The notes: generated by a model not told the origin, from the letters alone. A stretch of DNA of 64,000 nucleotides from Tenacibaculum pacificus (GCF_027941775.1 NZ_CP115917.1:602001-666000); one strand, 5' to 3'; shown: positions 33,527 to 42,168, counted from the first letter of the stretch. A program made the numbers and translations.

Positions 33527-34456
33527 ATGAGTAATTTATTAGAAATTAAAAATGTAGTAAAACGTTATGGCGATTATACTGCATTAAACGATGTTTCACT
33601 ATCAATACCTAAAGGAAGTGTTTTTGGTTTACTTGGACCTAACGGAGCAGGAAAAACATCTTTGATTAGAATTATAAATCAAATAACCGTACCTGATAGT
33701 GGTGAAGTTATTTTAGATGGCGAAAAATTAGCACCACATCATATAGAATACATTGGATATTTACCTGAAGAAAGAGGTTTGTATAAATCGATGAAAGTAG
33801 GTGAACAAGCTTTGTACTTGGCTCAGTTGAAAGGAATGACTAAATCCGAAGCAAAAAAACGCCTTAAATATTGGTTCGATAAATTTGAAATAACTACTTG
33901 GTGGGATAAAAAATTAGAAGAGCTATCAAAAGGAATGGCGCAAAAAGTACAATTTATTGTTACGGTTTTACATCAGCCTAAATTATTAATTTTTGATGAG
34001 CCTTTTTCTGGTTTCGATCCAATTAACGCACAATTAATCGCCAAAGAAATTTTACAATTGCGAGATGAAGGCGCTACGATTATTTTTTCAACCCACAGAA
34101 TGGAATCGGTAGAAGAAATGTGTGATGAAATTGCATTGATTCATAAATCGAATAAAATATTAGACGGTAAATTAGATGATATCAAACGTCAGTTTAGAAC
34201 AAATACGTTTCAAGTAGGTTTAAATACAGTAAATCCGAATGAAGTATCATCAAAATTAAAAGAAAATTTTAAGGTTTTTCCTGCGGATTTTAAATTGTTA
34301 AATGATGGTTTAAAATTAAAAGTACAATTAACCCAAGGAAATTCTGCAAACGATTTGTTATCATTTTTAACCACCCAAGGACAGGTGCAACATTTTGTAG
34401 AATTAATACCAAGTGCTAACGATATTTTTATTGAGTCAATACGTAAAAACAGCTAA
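33527..34456 (+). CDS. ABC transporter ATP-binding protein
   Basis: 309 residues from the ATG at 33527 (MSNLLEIKNVVKRYG); the longer frame begins at a TTG with a basic tail unlike the family. Standard ATPase motifs: Walker A GLLGPNGAGKTSLIRI, Q-loop GYLPEERGLYKSM, signature LSKGMAQK, Walker B KLLIFDEPFSGFDP, and STHRMESVEEM. The C-terminal ~90 residues form the extra domain seen in NatA/DrrA-type exporters. It pairs with the permease starting 4 bases after its stop. Confidence 0.94.
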   Translation: MSNLLEIKNVVKRYGDYTALNDVSLSIPKGSVFGLLGPNGAGKTSLIRIINQITVPDSGEVILDGEKLAPHHIEYIGYLPEERGLYKSMKVGEQALYLAQLKGMTKSEAKKRLKYWFDKFEITTWWDKKLEELSKGMAQKVQFIVTVLHQPKLLIFDEPFSGFDPINAQLIAKEILQLRDEGATIIFSTHRMESVEEMCDEIALIHKSNKILDGKLDDIKRQFRTNTFQVGLNTVNPNEVSSKLKENFKVFPADFKLLNDGLKLKVQLTQGNSANDLLSFLTTQGQVQHFVELIPSANDIFIESIRKNS

Positions 34457-34460
34457 AAAA

Positions 34461-35780
34461 ATGAACAAGTTAAAATTAATTATAGCACGAGAATTTAAAG
34501 CTAAAGTTAAAAATAAATCGTTTATTATGATGACTTTTTTAAGTCCTCTAATAATGATTGCTATGATGGCATTGGTTGTTTTTTTGATGAAACAAAATGA
34601 TCAGAAAATTAAAGAAATTGTTTATGTAGATAATTCAGGTGTTTTTTCTAAAGATAATTTTAAAGATACTGAAACCATAAAATATCAAGATTTTACAAAA
34701 TTAGGTATAGAAGAAACTAAAAAGAAAGTTGAAGAAGGAAATCATTTTGGGGTTTTATTTATACCCAAGCAAGATAGTTTAGAATTATTAGCAAAATCTG
34801 TTGAATTTTACTCAAAAGATACACCAGGTTTAACTACTATAGAAAACATAGAACGCAACGTAAATACCCATTTACGTAATTTAAAAATGAAGGAATTAGG
34901 CATCGATTTAGAAAAAATTAAAGCCACAAAAATTTCTTCGGATATAAAAATGTATAATTTTTCTGGTGAAAAATCTTCAAAAATGATTAACAATATGAAG
35001 ATTGGAGTAGGAACGATTGCAGGATATTTGCTGATGATGTTTATGATTTTGTACGGAACATCGGTTATGCGTAGTGTTATCGAAGAAAAAACAAGTAGAA
35101 TTGTTGAGGTTATTGTTTCATCAGTAAAACCATTTCAATTAATGTTGGGTAAAATTATCGGAAACGGAGCTGCTGGATTATTACAGTTTTTTATCTGGGG
35201 AATTTTATTATTAATAGGTGTTGTTGGGGTTTCTTTATTTATCGGAATTGATACTTCACAAGTTTTTTCACAAGATATTGATGTTGATCAAGTGGCAAAA
35301 ATGCAAGAATTAATGGGGAATAAAGCCGGGTTATTTTTAGAAATTAGAAAATTACCTTGGTTTACTTTATTTTTCTTATTCATATTTTATTTCTTAGGAG
35401 GCTATATGTTGTATAGTTCATTATTTGCTGCAGTTGGTGCTGCAGTTGATAACGAAACAGATACACAACAATTTATGATGCCAATAATGCTACCGTTAAT
35501 GTTAGCGGTTTATGTTGGTGCATTTACGGTAATTAACGACCCACATGGACCTGTGTCTATTATTTTTTCATATATCCCTTTAACATCGCCAATAGTTATG
35601 TTAATGCGTGTGCCATTCGGAGTTGCTTGGTGGGAAATTGCTTTATCAATGTTATTATTAGTACTTACTTTTATTGTGATTGTTTGGATTGCTGCAAAAA
35701 TTTACAGAGTAGGTATTTTAATGTATGGTAAAAAACCAACCTATAAAGATTTATGGAAGTGGATTCGTTATAATGGGTAA
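34461..35780 (+). CDS. ABC-2 type permease (NatB-like)
   Basis: 439 residues from the ATG at 34461 (MNKLKLIIAREFKAKVKNKS), which fits the family start better than the ATG 48 bases upstream inside the ATPase gene. One N-terminal membrane helix (about 20-40), a large extracytoplasmic domain (about 50-175), then five or six C-terminal helices with the MRSVIEEKTSRIVEVIVSSVKP coupling region. This is the ABC-2/NatB layout. Substrate unknown; Na+ or drug export are family precedents. Co-transcribed with the ATPase gene and followed by a terminator. Confidence 0.92.
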   Translation: MNKLKLIIAREFKAKVKNKSFIMMTFLSPLIMIAMMALVVFLMKQNDQKIKEIVYVDNSGVFSKDNFKDTETIKYQDFTKLGIEETKKKVEEGNHFGVLFIPKQDSLELLAKSVEFYSKDTPGLTTIENIERNVNTHLRNLKMKELGIDLEKIKATKISSDIKMYNFSGEKSSKMINNMKIGVGTIAGYLLMMFMILYGTSVMRSVIEEKTSRIVEVIVSSVKPFQLMLGKIIGNGAAGLLQFFIWGILLLIGVVGVSLFIGIDTSQVFSQDIDVDQVAKMQELMGNKAGLFLEIRKLPWFTLFFLFIFYFLGGYMLYSSLFAAVGAAVDNETDTQQFMMPIMLPLMLAVYVGAFTVINDPHGPVSIIFSYIPLTSPIVMLMRVPFGVAWWEIALSMLLLVLTFIVIVWIAAKIYRVGILMYGKKPTYKDLWKWIRYNG

Positions 35781-35804
35781 ATAATAGTAGATATAGTATC
35801 AAAC

Positions 35805-35843
35805 AAAAAAAGTAGTTATTTTAAAAATATAACTGCTTTTTTT
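35805..35843 (+). terminator. Terminator after the ABC exporter pair
   Basis: Stem AAAAAAAG-T-AGTTAT / ATAACT-G-CTTTTTTT with a G-T pair and T run. Confidence 0.72.
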
Positions 35844-35880
35844 ATGTTTAAAATGAACAAATTATTATAATTTTATTGGT

Positions 35881-36705
35881 ATGAAAGAACTTAATAAAAT
35901 ATTGAATTATACGCTTCAATTTAACAAAGAAATAGGAATTAGTATTAAAGCTATTTTAATGCTATTAATTATTTTAATGCTAGCTTCCTTCTTATTAAAA
36001 TACTTTGAGAAATTTGTTAAAAAAAGACTTCAAAATGAAGATGAAAATAAATTCAATACCGTTTTCTCTTTTGCTAGTTGGTTGTTATATATTATTATCT
36101 TTTTAACTACTTTAAATTCATTAGGAGTAAACGTAACCGCTATTTTTGCAGCTTCGGCAGCATTATTAATTGGTGTTGGTTTGGCGTTGCAAACTTTTTT
36201 TCAAGATATAATCTCAGGTATTTTTATTATTGTAGATCAAAGTGTGCATGTTGGTGATATTATTGAATTAGACGGAAAAGTAGGTAGAGTTGAAGAAATA
36301 AAATTAAGAACAACTCGTGCAGTAACTATTGACAATAAAGTATTGGTGATTCCTAACCATAAATATTTAACAAATAGTTTATACAATTGGACACAAAACG
36401 GTACTACAACTCGTGAATCTGTTTTAGTAGGGGTTGCCTACGGAAGCGATGTTCAGTTGGTAAAAGAATTATTATTAAAAGCAGCAAACGAACATCCGAA
36501 GGTATATCAACATCCTGCTCCTTTAGTGATTTTTGAAAACTTTGGTGATAGTGCTTTAGAGTTTAAGTTGATATTCACTTTAAATGATAGCTTTCAGGCA
36601 CAAATTCCTAAAAGTGATTTGAGGTTTACAATTGATGAGTTATTTAGAACTCATCAAATATCAATTCCTTTTCCACAAAGAGATATACATATTATAAATA
36701 AATAA
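35881..36705 (+). CDS. Small-conductance mechanosensitive channel (MscS family)
   Basis: 274 residues, the short MscS form: three membrane helices (about 20-40, 60-80, 88-115), the pore helix rich in Gly/Ala (FAASAALLIGVGLALQTFFQDIISG), and a cytoplasmic beta domain beginning QSVHVGDIIELDGKVGRVEEIKLRTTRAVTIDNKVLVIPNHKYL, the canonical MscS signature. It releases solutes on hypo-osmotic shock. It precedes the sigma-54 activator gene by about 50 bases. Confidence 0.95.
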   Translation: MKELNKILNYTLQFNKEIGISIKAILMLLIILMLASFLLKYFEKFVKKRLQNEDENKFNTVFSFASWLLYIIIFLTTLNSLGVNVTAIFAASAALLIGVGLALQTFFQDIISGIFIIVDQSVHVGDIIELDGKVGRVEEIKLRTTRAVTIDNKVLVIPNHKYLTNSLYNWTQNGTTTRESVLVGVAYGSDVQLVKELLLKAANEHPKVYQHPAPLVIFENFGDSALEFKLIFTLNDSFQAQIPKSDLRFTIDELFRTHQISIPFPQRDIHIINK

Positions 36706-36754
36706 GTTTGATGGCGTGATTATTGTATTAATAATAACGCATAAAATTAAATAT

Positions 36755-37918
36755 ATGAGCAAAATATTAATAATAGAAGATGAAGCGGCAATCCGTAGAG
36801 TTTTAAAAAAAATTATTTCAGAAGAAAATGATACTTATCAAGTTGAAGAGGCTGAAGATGGATTAGTAGGAATTGAAATGATTAAAAATAAAGATTATGA
36901 TTTAGTTTTGTGTGATATTAAAATGCCAAAAATGGATGGTGTTGAAGTATTAGAAAAAGCTAAAAAAATAAAACCTGAAACACCAATGGTAATGATTTCT
37001 GGTCACGGAGATTTAGATACCGCAGTAAATACAATGCGTTTAGGTGCTTTTGATTATATATCTAAGCCACCAGATTTAAACAGATTGTTGAATACTGTTC
37101 GTAATGCTTTGGATAAAAAAGAGTTAATTGTAGAAAACAAGCGCTTAAAGAAGAAAGTAAGCAAAGGTTATCAAATGATTGGTGAGAGTGATGCGATTAC
37201 TCATATTAAAGAAATTATAGAAAAAGTAGCAGCTACGGATGCACGTGTTTTAATTACTGGACCTAACGGAACAGGAAAAGAATTAGTCGCACATTGGTTA
37301 CACGAAAAATCAGATAGAGTAAAAGCAGCAATGATTGAAGTAAATTGTGCTGCTATTCCATCAGAATTAATAGAAAGTGAATTATTTGGTCATGTAAAAG
37401 GTTCTTTTACTGGAGCAAATAAAGATAGAGCAGGAAAGTTTGAAGCCGCAAACGGTGGAACTATTTTTTTAGATGAAATAGGTGACATGAGTTTATCGGC
37501 ACAAGCTAAAGTATTAAGAGCTTTACAAGAAAATAAAATACAACGTGTTGGTTCGGATAAAGATATAAAAGTAAATGTGCGTATTGTTGCTGCAACAAAT
37601 AAAGACTTGAAAAAAGAGATTTCAGAAGGTCGTTTTCGTGAGGATTTATATCATCGTTTAGCAGTGATTTTAATTAAAGTTCCTTCATTAAATGATAGAA
37701 GAACTGATATTCCTTTATTGGTAGATTTTTTTACTTCAAAAATTTCTGAAGAACAAGGAACTCCTAAAAAAGCATTTTCTAAAGAAGCTATTAAATTACT
37801 TCAAGAATATGATTGGACAGGTAACATTCGTGAATTACGAAATGTAGTAGAACGTTTAATTATTTTAGGAGAAAAAGAGGTTTCTGAAAAAGATGTAATA
37901 TTATTTGCTAGTAAATAG
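36755..37918 (+). CDS. Sigma-54-type AAA+ response regulator without a DNA-binding domain
   Basis: 387 residues from the ATG at 36755 (MSKILIIEDE). Receiver domain with Asp54 (LVLCDIKMPKMDG) and Lys104, then AAA+ sigma-54 activation domain: Walker A GPNGTGKE 169-176, loop GSFTGA 216-221, Walker B GTIFLDEIGD 235-244, and R-fingers in GRFREDLYHRL. The loop is GSFTGA in place of GAFTGA. The protein ends with NIRELRNVVERLIILGEKEVSEKDVILFASK, so the usual C-terminal Fis-type helix-turn-helix is missing; it would have to activate from solution or through a partner. No histidine kinase is adjacent. Confidence 0.93.
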   Translation: MSKILIIEDEAAIRRVLKKIISEENDTYQVEEAEDGLVGIEMIKNKDYDLVLCDIKMPKMDGVEVLEKAKKIKPETPMVMISGHGDLDTAVNTMRLGAFDYISKPPDLNRLLNTVRNALDKKELIVENKRLKKKVSKGYQMIGESDAITHIKEIIEKVAATDARVLITGPNGTGKELVAHWLHEKSDRVKAAMIEVNCAAIPSELIESELFGHVKGSFTGANKDRAGKFEAANGGTIFLDEIGDMSLSAQAKVLRALQENKIQRVGSDKDIKVNVRIVAATNKDLKKEISEGRFREDLYHRLAVILIKVPSLNDRRTDIPLLVDFFTSKISEEQGTPKKAFSKEAIKLLQEYDWTGNIRELRNVVERLIILGEKEVSEKDVILFASK

Positions 37919-37951
37919 GTAAAACTAATAACTTAATTAGTTTGCTATAAG

Positions 37952-37992
37952 AAAAGCTGATGTTTGTATAAAAAATTAGCATCAACTTTTTT
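37952..37992 (+). terminator. Terminator after the sigma-54 regulator gene
   Basis: Stem AAAAG-x-TGATG / CATCA-x-CTTTT with one mismatch, an 18-base loop and a following T run. Confidence 0.55.
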
Positions 37993-38062
37993 GTTTTCTA
38001 CTAGTTTTGCTTGGTATATTTGTAATAATAAAAATGTATAATAATCAATAAAAAATATAAAA

Positions 38063-38704
38063 ATGGCAACAACAGTAGGTAAAAAATTTCCAGGTTTAAG
38101 CGTAGACGCAATGAACGAAATGGGAGATACTTTTAAAGTAAATGTTTTAGAAGAAGCTGTAAAAAACAAGAAAAAAGTATTATTATTTTGGTACCCAAAA
38201 GATTTTACTTTTGTATGTCCTACAGAATTACATGCTTTTCAAGCAGCTTTAGGTGAGTTTGAAAAAAGAAACACTATTGTAATTGGTGCTTCTTGTGATA
38301 CTCCTGAAGTTCACTTTGCTTGGTTAAACCAATCTAAAGATAACGGAGGAATTGAAGGTGTAACTTATCCTTTATTAGCAGATAGCAACCGTAACTTATC
38401 ATCAATTTTAGGTATTTTAGATATTACTGATGAGGTTTTTGATGAAGCAACTCAAACTGTGCAAGTAGTTGGAGATAATGTAACATACAGAGCTACTTAT
38501 TTAATTGATGAAGAAGGAACTGTATTTCATGAAGGTGTTAACCACGTACCAGTTGGTCGTAACGTAAACGAATTTTTACGTTTAATTGATGCATATTCTC
38601 ATGTTCAAACAAACGGAGAAGTATGTCCTGCAAACTGGGAAGAAGGTAAAGACGCTATGAAACCAAATGCAAAAGGAACTGCTGAATATTTAGCATCTCA
38701 CTAA
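38063..38704 (+). CDS. 2-Cys peroxiredoxin (AhpC/TSA)
   Basis: 213 residues. Peroxidatic Cys52 is in DFTFVCPTELHAF and the resolving Cys188 in GEVCPANWEEG, so it is a typical 2-Cys enzyme reducing peroxides at the expense of thioredoxin. The next gene encodes a thioredoxin-like protein, the natural electron donor, and the three-gene set AhpC-thioredoxin-DUF6952 is widespread in flavobacteria. A hairpin with T run at 38717-38770 separates it from the thioredoxin gene, so read-through may be partial. Confidence 0.95.
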   Translation: MATTVGKKFPGLSVDAMNEMGDTFKVNVLEEAVKNKKKVLLFWYPKDFTFVCPTELHAFQAALGEFEKRNTIVIGASCDTPEVHFAWLNQSKDNGGIEGVTYPLLADSNRNLSSILGILDITDEVFDEATQTVQVVGDNVTYRATYLIDEEGTVFHEGVNHVPVGRNVNEFLRLIDAYSHVQTNGEVCPANWEEGKDAMKPNAKGTAEYLASH

Positions 38705-38716
38705 TATTATATTTTG

Positions 38717-38770
38717 AAAGGAGCTAGTTCGTGTAATCATTGGGGGATGAAATACACGAACTCCTTTTTT
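38717..38770 (+). terminator. Terminator or attenuator between AhpC and thioredoxin genes
   Basis: AAAGGA ... GTTCGTGTA pairs with TACACGAAC TCCTTT, with a 4-base bulge and a 17-base loop, followed by a T run. Confidence 0.65.
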
Positions 38771-38784
38771 AAAACATTAAAACT

Positions 38785-39093
38785 ATGGTACAAGAATTAA
38801 GTCAAGATAATTTAGCAGATTTAGTAGCAGGTAACAAAAAAGTAGCTGTACAATTTTCAGCAACTTGGTGTGGTAACTGTCGTATTATGAAACCAAAATT
38901 TAAGAAGTTAGCTTCTGAAAATGAAGAAATGGTTTTTTTAATTGTTGATGCAGAGAAATTTCCAGAAAGTAGACAATTAGCAGACGTTAGTAACTTACCT
39001 ACTTTTGCTACTTTTGTAGATGGTAAATTTGTAAATCAAGTACAAACAAATAAATTCGATTCTTTAAAAGAATTAATTAACGAGGTTGTATAA
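38785..39093 (+). CDS. Thioredoxin-family protein
   Basis: 102 residues, a single thioredoxin fold with active site Trp28-Cys-Gly-Asn-Cys32 (classical thioredoxin has CGPC) and the cis-Pro loop SNLPTFATFVDGK. No signal peptide, so it is cytoplasmic. Its place right after the 2-Cys peroxiredoxin suggests it feeds that enzyme, with trxB (23.2 kb) as the reductase (inference). A large inverted repeat follows it. Confidence 0.92.
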   Translation: MVQELSQDNLADLVAGNKKVAVQFSATWCGNCRIMKPKFKKLASENEEMVFLIVDAEKFPESRQLADVSNLPTFATFVDGKFVNQVQTNKFDSLKELINEVV

Positions 39094-39104
39094 TTTTAGT
39101 TAAC

Positions 39105-39152
39105 TCGATCGGAATCGAGAAATTATATAAATAAGGTCTCGACTCCGATCGA
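39105..39152 (+). other. 16-bp G+C-rich inverted repeat between thioredoxin and DUF6952 genes
   Basis: TCGATCGGAATCGAGA at 39105-39120 and TCTCGACTCCGATCGA at 39137-39152 pair with one mismatch around a 16-base AT loop. There is no T run after it, so it is not an ordinary terminator; an RNA processing or stability element is possible. Confidence 0.7.
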
Positions 39153-39174
39153 CCTAATAAAAAAACATTGTATT

Positions 39175-39432
39175 ATGAAATTACCAGTTATAAAACACTT
39201 AACTTCTTTTATTGAAGAAAACGATCAGGATTATGTACTTGAAACGATTGAAACATTAGAAGCCTTAACGGAAGTTCCATCTTTAAAAGATGAAGAATTA
39301 GATGTTATTGGTGAGTTAATATCAAATATGTACGGAGCTATTGAAGTTGATAAAATGATAAAAGAAGGTACACCTAAAAAAGAAGCGTTAAATAATTTTA
39401 TGAAACGTGTTTTAGGTTCTATTGATAAATAG
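39175..39432 (+). CDS. DUF6952 family protein
   Basis: 85 residues beginning MKLPVIKHLTSFIEENDQDY, acidic and helical (TLEALTEVPSLKDEELDVIGELISNMYGAIEVDKMIKEG). This is the small Bacteroidota family DUF6952, usually next to AhpC and thioredoxin as here. Function unknown; a helper of the peroxide-reducing pair is an inference from context. Confidence 0.85.
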   Translation: MKLPVIKHLTSFIEENDQDYVLETIETLEALTEVPSLKDEELDVIGELISNMYGAIEVDKMIKEGTPKKEALNNFMKRVLGSIDK

Positions 39433-39445
39433 TTTTTTAAAATAT

Positions 39446-39482
39446 AAAAAAATCCCGAGTTTTATAACTCGGGATTTTTTTT
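39446..39482. terminator. Bidirectional terminator
   Basis: AAAAAATCCCGAGTT / AACTCGGGATTTTTT with a 4-5 base loop between the convergent DUF6952 and YciI genes. Confidence 0.88.
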
Positions 39483-39483
39483 G

Positions 39484-39771
39484 TTATTTTAATAAAAATT
39501 TTAGTTCATTACAGGTTTTAGTAGGAGTAAATACCGTCAATTCATAATTAGCTAAATCATGTATTTTAAAAGGGTCTTTTTCAATGATTTCTTGTAATAC
39601 CGATTTATTAGTAATTTGACATAGTATTATACCACCAGTTCTGGGATTTTTTCCTCCTGAAAGAAGGAAGTTTCCTAATTTATATTGTTCATTTAGAAAT
39701 TGAATATGCTCGTTTAAAAATTGGTCAATTTTATTTAATTCTGTTTTGTAAGTCAGGTTTATAAGGAACAT
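39484..39771 (-). CDS. YciI family protein
   Basis: 95 residues with a ferredoxin-like alpha/beta fold: MFLINLTYKTELNKIDQFLNEHIQFLNEQYKLGNFLLSGGK, the typical YciI start with His22 in the hydrophobic pocket, then GGIILCQITNKSVLQEIIEKDPF. YciI-like proteins are small enzymes or binding proteins of uncertain role. It is the last gene of the minus-strand group with the AIM24-like protein, 27 bases after it. Confidence 0.9.
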   Translation of the reverse strand: MFLINLTYKTELNKIDQFLNEHIQFLNEQYKLGNFLLSGGKNPRTGGIILCQITNKSVLQEIIEKDPFKIHDLANYELTVFTPTKTCNELKFLLK

Positions 39772-39798
39772 TTTTTAATGTTTTTTGTTAATGAATTT

Positions 39799-40470
39799 CT
39801 ATTTCATAAAATTAAATATTCCATCTAGTATTCCGCCACTACTTGTGTGTTCTCCTTTTTTTCTTGTTTGAATCCAAACTTTACCATTTCCTTTTATTGC
39901 AAATAATAACCCTTCACCAGTTGTTATAAATTCTTTAAGATTTCTTGAAATAGTTTTAATTTTTAACGTGTCTTCAAAAGCAATTAAGGCATTTTCATCA
40001 ATAAAAATAGGTTTTTCAGAATTAATTTTTTGTTCAATAATTTTTCCATAACCTTTTAGAAATAATGTTCCACTTCCTACAGTTTTTAACTTTAAACCAT
40101 CATTTAATGTAGTTTTCCAATCTTTTTTTTCAAGAGTAAATTCTACACCTATAGTTCTTGCAAAATGTAAATTAGGTTCAATTAAAATAGGATTATCTTC
40201 TAAAATATCAATACTGAAAATTTCGGCGTTATCTTTTGTTGATAGTGCTAATTTTAGGTTTTCTTTTGCTGTATAAATATTATATGTTAAACTTTTTCCG
40301 CCGAATATTTTAGCTATCCAGTTTTTGTAATTTCTAGCTTCAATTTTATTGTTAACAGTATACTCTCCATCGCAGTAAATTAAATTCCCTTTTTCTGTGA
40401 TTAGTTTTTCATCTTTTTCAAATTCAATTCCTAAATAAGAACTTGGGTAATCAGATATTTTAAATTTCAT
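39799..40470 (-). CDS. AIM24 / TIGR00266-like beta-helical protein
   Basis: 223 residues from the ATG at 40470 (MKFKISDYPSSYLGIEF); a GTG two codons upstream is possible. The sequence is nearly all beta strand with repeats of the AIM24 type (LALSTKDNAEIFSIDILEDNPILIEPNLHFARTIG, GSGTLFLKGYGKIIE, TTGEGLLFAIKGNGKVWIQT), a double-stranded beta-helix or tryptophan-RNA-binding-like fold. Function unknown. It starts 14 bases after the stop of the 53-residue Lys-rich protein. Confidence 0.85.
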   Translation of the reverse strand: MKFKISDYPSSYLGIEFEKDEKLITEKGNLIYCDGEYTVNNKIEARNYKNWIAKIFGGKSLTYNIYTAKENLKLALSTKDNAEIFSIDILEDNPILIEPNLHFARTIGVEFTLEKKDWKTTLNDGLKLKTVGSGTLFLKGYGKIIEQKINSEKPIFIDENALIAFEDTLKIKTISRNLKEFITTGEGLLFAIKGNGKVWIQTRKKGEHTSSGGILDGIFNFMK

Positions 40471-40484
40471 AGTCACAATGTTTT

Positions 40485-40646
40485 TTATTCTTCGGCTTCT
40501 TTCTGCTCATTCATTTTTCTAACCAATGCTTTTAAACGCTCTTTATTTTGAAGCTTTTGAAGTTTAACTTTGTTTTCTTTTTGCTTCATTAAGCGAGTGT
40601 GTTTCGCTTTATTTACGGTGTTTTTTGCTTTTCCTTTTTTAGGCAT
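40485..40646 (-). CDS. Small Lys-rich protein, 53 residues
   Basis: ATG at 40646-40644 overlaps the end of the symporter gene by 8 bases (ATGCCTAA), and the frame runs 53 codons to a TAA at 40485. The product, MPKKGKAKNTVNKAKHTRLM followed by a KQKEN...KALVRKMNEQKEAEE helix, is extremely basic with an acidic tail. It is too short for usual length cut-offs, but the overlap with the upstream stop, the use of the gap before AIM24 and the strong Lys bias argue it is real. RNA binding or ribosome association is a guess from composition only. Confidence 0.65.
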   Translation of the reverse strand: MPKKGKAKNTVNKAKHTRLMKQKENKVKLQKLQNKERLKALVRKMNEQKEAEE

Positions 40647-42090
40647 TTTGATTCTTTTTTGATGTTTTTATCATTAATAATCCGAAGAAAGTAAGTAATC
40701 CATTTAAAACTAACACGAAAAATCCAAAATCAAAATTGAATAATGTCTTACTAAAATAGCTTATTAAAAATGTGAAAATAGGAGATACAATACAAATTAT
40801 AGGAACTAATTTATCTTTTATATTCAGTTTTGTAAATAATCCGAAGGCATATAATCCTAATAAAGGACCATAAGTATAACCCGCAAATTGAAATATTTTA
40901 GCAATTACACTAGCATCTGCAATAAAATATTTGAAAACTAAAATTGTTGCGATTAATATAAATGAAAATAAAATGTGTATTTTCTTACGGATTTTCTCTT
41001 TTTCTTGTTCATCTGTTTTTTTATCGATTTCTAAAATATCAATACTAAAAGATGTTGTTAATGATGTTAAAGCACTATCGGCACTTGAATATGCTGCGGC
41101 AATTAATCCTAATAAAAAGAATAAAGAAGTTATCAAACCTAAATTGCCACTCATGGCAATCATCGGAAATAATTGGTCTTTATGTGCATCTAATCCGTTA
41201 ATATTGGCATAATCTGTAAGTAAAACACCCAAAGCTAAAAAGAAAAAATTAACGATTACTAAAACAATCGTAAACCAAAACATATTTTTTTGAGCATCTT
41301 TTAAATTACGACACGTTAAGTTTTTCTGCATCATATCTTGATCTAAACCTGTCATAACAATTGCTATAAATGCTCCAGATAAAAACCGATTCCAAAAATA
41401 ATTCCCTGCTTTTATATCATCAAAAAAGAACATTTTAGCTGATTTACTTTCAGATATATACGTAAATAAACTGTCAATTTGTAGGCTGTTTTTTATCATA
41501 ATAATACAAACACCAACGGCAATTAACATGAATAAAGTTTGTAGCGTATCTGTCCACACGATGGTTTTTATACCACCTTTAAAAGTGTATAACCAAATCA
41601 ATAAAATGGTAATCGTTACAGTTACCCAAAACGGAATTTCGTAAGCATCAAACAAAATTAATTGTAAAACATTGGCTACTAAAAATAAGCGAAAAGCCGC
41701 ACCAATAGTTCTTGATAATAAGAAAAAAGAAGCACCAGTTTTATAGGAATAACTTCCAAAACGGTCTTCTAAATAAGTATATATTGATGTTAAATTTAAG
41801 CGATAATAAAGCGGAAGCAAAACTAAACCGATAACTGCGTAACCAACCACGTAGCCAAAAACCATTTGCATATAACTCATTTGTTGCCCTTCAACCCAGC
41901 CAGGAACTGAAATAAAAGTAACGCCAGAAAGTGAAGCGCCAATCATACCAAAGGCTACTAAATACCAAGGCGAAGAATTATCTGCTTTAAAAAAAGTGTT
42001 GTTATTTGCCGATTTACCTGTAAGGAAAGAAATCAGAATTAAAACTCCAAAATAACCAAGAATGAGGAGTACAATATGTAGTGGTTGCAT
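40639..42090 (-). CDS. Sodium:solute symporter (SSS family)
   Basis: 483 residues with about thirteen membrane helices and SSS-family features: N-terminal NTFFKADNSSPWYLVAFGMIGASLSGVTFISVPGW, then LLPLYYRLNLTSIYTYLEDRFGSYSYKTG, and SSADSALTSLTTSFSIDIL around residue 335, the Na+-binding helix 8 region. Substrate cannot be told; relatives take up sugars, proline, iodide or sialic acid with Na+, which fits a marine flavobacterium. It overlaps the small Lys-rich protein by 8 bases. Confidence 0.92.
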   Translation of the reverse strand: MQPLHIVLLILGYFGVLILISFLTGKSANNNTFFKADNSSPWYLVAFGMIGASLSGVTFISVPGWVEGQQMSYMQMVFGYVVGYAVIGLVLLPLYYRLNLTSIYTYLEDRFGSYSYKTGASFFLLSRTIGAAFRLFLVANVLQLILFDAYEIPFWVTVTITILLIWLYTFKGGIKTIVWTDTLQTLFMLIAVGVCIIMIKNSLQIDSLFTYISESKSAKMFFFDDIKAGNYFWNRFLSGAFIAIVMTGLDQDMMQKNLTCRNLKDAQKNMFWFTIVLVIVNFFFLALGVLLTDYANINGLDAHKDQLFPMIAMSGNLGLITSLFFLLGLIAAAYSSADSALTSLTTSFSIDILEIDKKTDEQEKEKIRKKIHILFSFILIATILVFKYFIADASVIAKIFQFAGYTYGPLLGLYAFGLFTKLNIKDKLVPIICIVSPIFTFLISYFSKTLFNFDFGFFVLVLNGLLTFFGLLMIKTSKKNQNA

Positions 42091-42091
42091 A

Positions 42092-42168
42092 TAATTTAAT
42101 TACGAGTTATGAATTACGAAAGTACTAATTTAGTTTATCGTAATTCATAACTTGTAAGTATTAAATTA
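42092..42168. other. Long inverted repeat after the nitroreductase gene
   Basis: TTACGAGTTATGAATTACGA (42100-42119) and TCGTAATTCATAACTTGTAA (42138-42157) match in 19 of 20 positions around an 18-base spacer. A further TAATTTAAT / ATTAAATTA pair extends it outward. It overlaps the stop of the nitroreductase gene and has no T run. Confidence 0.72.
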
